Assembly (NCBI GenBank): GCA_949297665.1 | Contig: CASFTO010000020.1 | Location: 1-34,929, forward strand | Length of the DNA stretch: 34,929 bases | Reading direction: 5' to 3' | Origin: an uncultured Alphaproteobacteria bacterium | GTDB taxonomy: Bacteria > Pseudomonadota > Alphaproteobacteria > RF32 > CAG-239 | Shown here: positions 32,713 through 34,929 of the stretch, piece by piece | Numbering within the stretch: the stretch's first letter is position 1 | Layout of the letters: every line of letters starts with the position of its first letter | Notes under the pieces: generated by a model | Databases searched by the model: none | What the model was told of the DNA's origin: nothing | What the model saw: the letters and a program-made list of their open reading frames with translations, nothing else | Position numbers and translations under genes: made by a program

Positions 32713-32772
32713 CATAATGGGGAAGTGTGTTTGTATATTCCAAATTTAGCTCTCGGTTTGAGGGCTTTTTTT
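32713..32772 (+). ncRNA. Candidate ~60-nt small RNA or attenuated leader
   Basis: Between the promoter at 32678 and the terminator ending at 32772 lies a unit of about 60 nt with no ORF. It may be a free small RNA or the aborted leader of the lysozyme-like gene. I recognise no known RNA family in it. Confidence 0.35.
32748..32772 (+). terminator. Terminator 1 upstream of the lysozyme-like gene
   Basis: AGCTCTC (32748-32754) pairs with GAGGGCT (32760-32766) with one G-T, loop GGTTT, followed by seven Ts. Confidence 0.75.
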
Positions 32773-32810
32773 GTGGGCAATTTACAAATGGATAATCCTA
32801 TTTTTAACCA

Positions 32811-32843
32811 AGAGCTACGATGTTTTTTTCGTGGCTCTTTTTT
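32811..32843 (+). terminator. Terminator 2 upstream of the lysozyme-like gene
   Basis: AGAGCTACGA (32811-32820) pairs with TCGTGGCTCT (32829-32838) with one T-G, followed by Ts. Its 5' arm start AGAGCT is the exact complement of AGCTCT in terminator 1, so the two could form mutually exclusive structures. It ends 30 bases before ATG 32874. Confidence 0.75.
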
Positions 32844-32873
32844 GTTTTAATTTTTGTTATGAAAGGAAAAATC

Positions 32874-33770
32874 ATGACTTTTTCATATAATTTTGATGAT
32901 GATATTCTTGAACATCAACGACTTGTGGATGCGGATAATGAATTGGAATTGAAAAGATTGTTGCGAAAATATGGCTCGTTAGAGGAAATTGAAAAAAATG
33001 CAGATATTCGAGATTCAATGGCTTATATGATGGCTAATCAAAATGGGCTGGCTCAGAAAGTCTTAACACAAGAAACCGGAAATTCGCTTTTATCATCCCA
33101 AGGCACACAATACGCCAAAAATGATAGGGCTAACCATGCCATTGATGCTAGTGAAGTTACAGGTAATTTGAGTGCGGAGCATGAATCTGGTTCAAGACCT
33201 CATGCTCTTGGGCATGATAATGGTGGAGGATATAGTTATGGTTTATATCAGATAGAGACTAAACATGGAACAATGCTAGATTATATAAAATATATCAATA
33301 AGCTTCCCCAATATAATCATTTTGCCAAAACTCTTATTGATGCAGGAGGGTATGAAGGAGCGTATTCTGGTTCAGAACGATTTAAAACGGCTTGGAAAAG
33401 CTTATCTCAAGATGATCTTTTTAATCAATCTCAGAGACAGTTTATATTAGATAAAAAATTGCAACCTGTAATAAATTTCACAAAGAAAATTAAAGGTTTT
33501 AATGTTGAAAAAAGGCATCCAATTATTAAAGAGGTTTTATATTCTTTGGCCACACAACATGGAAATAAAGGAGCTCCCTTTCTTTTGCAAAATGCTTTAG
33601 GAAATGATGTGTCTTATTTGGATGATGCCGCAATCATTAATAAAATCTATGATGAACGTAGCAAGGTTGATAAGTATTTTTCTAGAGAAACAAAGAAGGT
33701 AAGAGATAATATTTTGTATTATCGATTACCAGCAGAAAGACAAGATGCGTTGCGAGCATTGCAAGAATAG
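32874..33770 (+). CDS. Lysozyme-like peptidoglycan hydrolase (phage-tail/effector type)
   Basis: A 298-residue protein whose centre (about 95-200) carries LSAEHESGSRPHALGHDNG followed by GGGYSYGLYQIETKHGTM. This matches the pattern (E-S-G ... GG-x-SYG-x-YQ ... GTM) of lysozyme-fold muramidases found in phage tail and secretion-system contexts. Glu104 in HESG is the likely catalytic acid; Glu102 is the alternative. An N-terminal helical region (1-65) with a glutamate-rich helix may be a delivery or adaptor part. There is no signal peptide, so export would need a dedicated machine or lysis. AAAGGA fixes ATG 32874. It ends four bases before a convergent gene for a secreted protein. Confidence 0.72.
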   Translation: MTFSYNFDDDILEHQRLVDADNELELKRLLRKYGSLEEIEKNADIRDSMAYMMANQNGLAQKVLTQETGNSLLSSQGTQYAKNDRANHAIDASEVTGNLSAEHESGSRPHALGHDNGGGYSYGLYQIETKHGTMLDYIKYINKLPQYNHFAKTLIDAGGYEGAYSGSERFKTAWKSLSQDDLFNQSQRQFILDKKLQPVINFTKKIKGFNVEKRHPIIKEVLYSLATQHGNKGAPFLLQNALGNDVSYLDDAAIINKIYDERSKVDKYFSRETKKVRDNILYYRLPAERQDALRALQE

Positions 33771-33774
33771 TTTT

Positions 33775-34260
33775 TTATTGCTCGATAATCAGATTTCTAT
33801 ACAGTGTTTGATAATGTAGGACGTCATATAAGATTTCTTCATATTGGCGTCCTAGTATAATATCATTTTGGGCACGTCCCATATATCCTGTATCATCTTG
33901 ATTATATAGGATGTTATAGAAAGTCAATGTTCCTGTTTCAATATTATCAAGTGCCACAAGCATTTTATTACTACCTTCTGGTGAAAAGACTTGTTTAATT
34001 TCTTGTATGATTATATTTTTAAGACATTGATGATATTTTCGTGCATATTGTTTGGCGTTATCATTCGTGTATGATAATACTTTGCTTAGAGCTTTTTTAT
34101 CTTCCGGATATACTTCTTTAAAACATTTGTCCATATAGAAATCTGTTAGTTCTCTATCTTTATCTTGTGTAATTTCTTCCTTTTGTGCAAGGGCGGAATT
34201 GGACAGTAAACTTATTCCCAGGATTGTACTCAAAAATATTTTATATCCTATCTTTTTCAT
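33775..34260 (-). CDS. Secreted small protein, possible inhibitor or immunity protein
   Basis: A 161-residue exported protein with a clear signal peptide (about 1-25, ending NSALA before QKEE). The mature part is helical, with Cys near MDKCFKE and YHQCLKNII, long enough for one disulfide, and a QYEEILYDVLHYQTLYRNL C-terminus. The Cys/helix layout vaguely recalls LprI/DUF1311-type lysozyme inhibitors, but the match is weak and I do not assign it. Its position tail-to-tail with the lysozyme-like gene (four-base gap) makes an inhibitor of that enzyme plausible as inference. GAGAG precedes its ATG. Confidence 0.68.
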   Translation of the reverse strand: MKKIGYKIFLSTILGISLLSNSALAQKEEITQDKDRELTDFYMDKCFKEVYPEDKKALSKVLSYTNDNAKQYARKYHQCLKNIIIQEIKQVFSPEGSNKMLVALDNIETGTLTFYNILYNQDDTGYMGRAQNDIILGRQYEEILYDVLHYQTLYRNLIIEQ

Positions 34261-34319
34261 CTTTTCTCTCTCTTGTTGATTTTAATGGTATTTTATATGC
34301 GAATGTTGAATTTATCGTT

Positions 34320-34342
34320 AAAAGGGGCGGTTTTACTGCCCC
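34320..34342 (-). terminator. Terminator of the duplicated-domain protein gene
   Basis: On the minus strand GGGGC and GCCCC pair around nine bases, followed by TTTT. The stem begins inside the last codons, so it includes the TAA stop at 34333-34335. Confidence 0.65.
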
Positions 34343-34929
34343 ATATCTTTTTTATCTATGACAAATGTTCCAAAAGCACTACCAGATTCATTTTCCAGTA
34401 CAAACCATTTACCGCCAAAGCAATATTCTTTTTGCTCATTACAACCTTTTAATACATAACGAACAATATGACTATATGTTTCTTTAGTTTCTTCAACATA
34501 AAAAGTACAATCTAATGTCACAAACATCGGTGTGTTTTCCAGCATTTTGCATCTTCCAACGTCCTCTTTTCCATATAAATCTATCGTGGTAACAGAAGTT
34601 GGTGTTAAAAAGGTTGGTCTTGTATCTCGTGATATGGGAGATAATTTTTTATAAAACAATGGATTTACAAATTTATCTTTGGGGGCATCTTTAGACTTTG
34701 AAGGGATTATATAGGTAATTGTTTCATCAAAATATTGGTAAGGTCTGATTTTTTGATAAACCAGCCAGCCCCCTTTATCCAGACACATATTTTCTTCATT
34801 GCAAGGTTTTAGAGTATATGTGAAAACTTGTGTCTCTTCTTTTTCATTTTTGTAGTTATATTTAAAACATTCCAAACTAACTGTATCCATTTGGTTGTTA
34901 ATGAGTTTGCAGGTATAATTATACTTAAA
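34333..34929 (-). CDS. Cys-rich protein with internal duplication (5' end outside window)
   Basis: The frame stays open past ATG 34890 to the window edge (FKYNYTCKLINNQ reads on upstream), so 34890 is probably not the true start and the gene is partial. Two repeats of about 100 residues are visible. Repeat A has YTCKLINNQMDTVSLEC, then TYTLKPCNEENMCLDKGGWLVYQ. Repeat B has GRCKMLENTPMFVTLDC, then RYVLKGCNEQKEYCFGGKWFVLE. Four Cys recur in register, suggesting disulfides and a periplasmic or secreted location. The family is unknown to me. It is followed by the putative inhibitor gene in the same direction, after a terminator hairpin. Confidence 0.7.
   Translation of the reverse strand, partial: FKYNYTCKLINNQMDTVSLECFKYNYKNEKEETQVFTYTLKPCNEENMCLDKGGWLVYQKIRPYQYFDETITYIIPSKSKDAPKDKFVNPLFYKKLSPISRDTRPTFLTPTSVTTIDLYGKEDVGRCKMLENTPMFVTLDCTFYVEETKETYSHIVRYVLKGCNEQKEYCFGGKWFVLENESGSAFGTFVIDKKDMGQ

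Larger units (their letters stand above)
32529..32873. other. Intergenic region with promoter and two terminators (345 bp)
   Basis: No credible gene. From 32678 it holds a near-consensus promoter, a predicted short transcript and two successive terminator hairpins, listed separately. Bases 32529-32677 are AT-rich with nothing I can name. Confidence 0.6.

Noticed and set aside
32617-32850. A 77-codon frame upstream of the lysozyme-like gene
   Set aside because: It runs through the promoter and both terminators, has no SD, and the composition is non-coding.
1-34929. Insertion sequences or prophage integration borders
   Set aside because: No transposase, integrase or terminal inverted repeats were found. 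The tRNA pair has no visible partial duplicate in the window to mark an attachment site.

Overview
The window is AT-rich chromosomal DNA from a Gram-negative bacterium, most likely an alphaproteobacterium. The lineage is inferred from the long PheS C-terminus, the rpiB-glyA pair, the S9 N-terminal extension and the AspRS C-terminal motif. The low G+C and gene style recall host-associated (gut) alphaproteobacterial genomes. Most housekeeping genes have clear Shine-Dalgarno (SD) sites and most units end in strong hairpin-plus-T terminators.

Layout: 1-6.7 kb is translation: the 3' end of aspS, a GT-C-like membrane protein, rpmI-rplT and pheS-pheT. 6.7-11.2 kb holds a META-domain lipoprotein, a three-gene redox-looking operon (CVVC membrane protein, conserved unknown, periplasmic CPYC glutaredoxin-like protein), a HIT-like protein, a double winged-helix ArsR-like regulator, a class A beta-lactamase with all motifs intact, and tRNA-Asn and tRNA-Cys. 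11.3-14.6 kb is metabolic: rpiB-glyA, facing nagB and an AlkD-like gene. 14.6-18.7 kb is a minus-strand operon of a TPR protein and two tandemly duplicated GT-C-like membrane proteins.

18.8-25.0 kb is the most unusual part. Four plus-strand paralogues encode proteins made almost entirely of a degenerate 25-29-residue helical repeat. Each has its own TTGACA promoter, no SD, and a shared leader box (AATTTTATGTTTCAYTATT-like) 21-23 nt after the -10. The second copy can only make its homologous N-terminus by a -1 shift on A AAA AAG at codons 2-4, the dnaX-type slippery heptamer.

25.0-30.6 kb returns to ordinary genes: a sugar:H+ symporter, a histidine phosphatase, a nucleotidyltransferase-like protein, a YbaK/EbsC deacylase, an unknown protein and rplM-rpsI. 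30.7-34.9 kb looks like secreted-effector territory: a transglutaminase-like secreted protein, a Lys-rich protein with a glycine-rich hydrophobic hairpin, a lysozyme-like enzyme without signal peptide, and two minus-strand proteins (one with a signal peptide, one Cys-rich and cut by the window edge) that could be inhibitors. The lysozyme-like gene lies behind a strong promoter followed by two consecutive terminators, which suggests a small RNA or conditional read-through.
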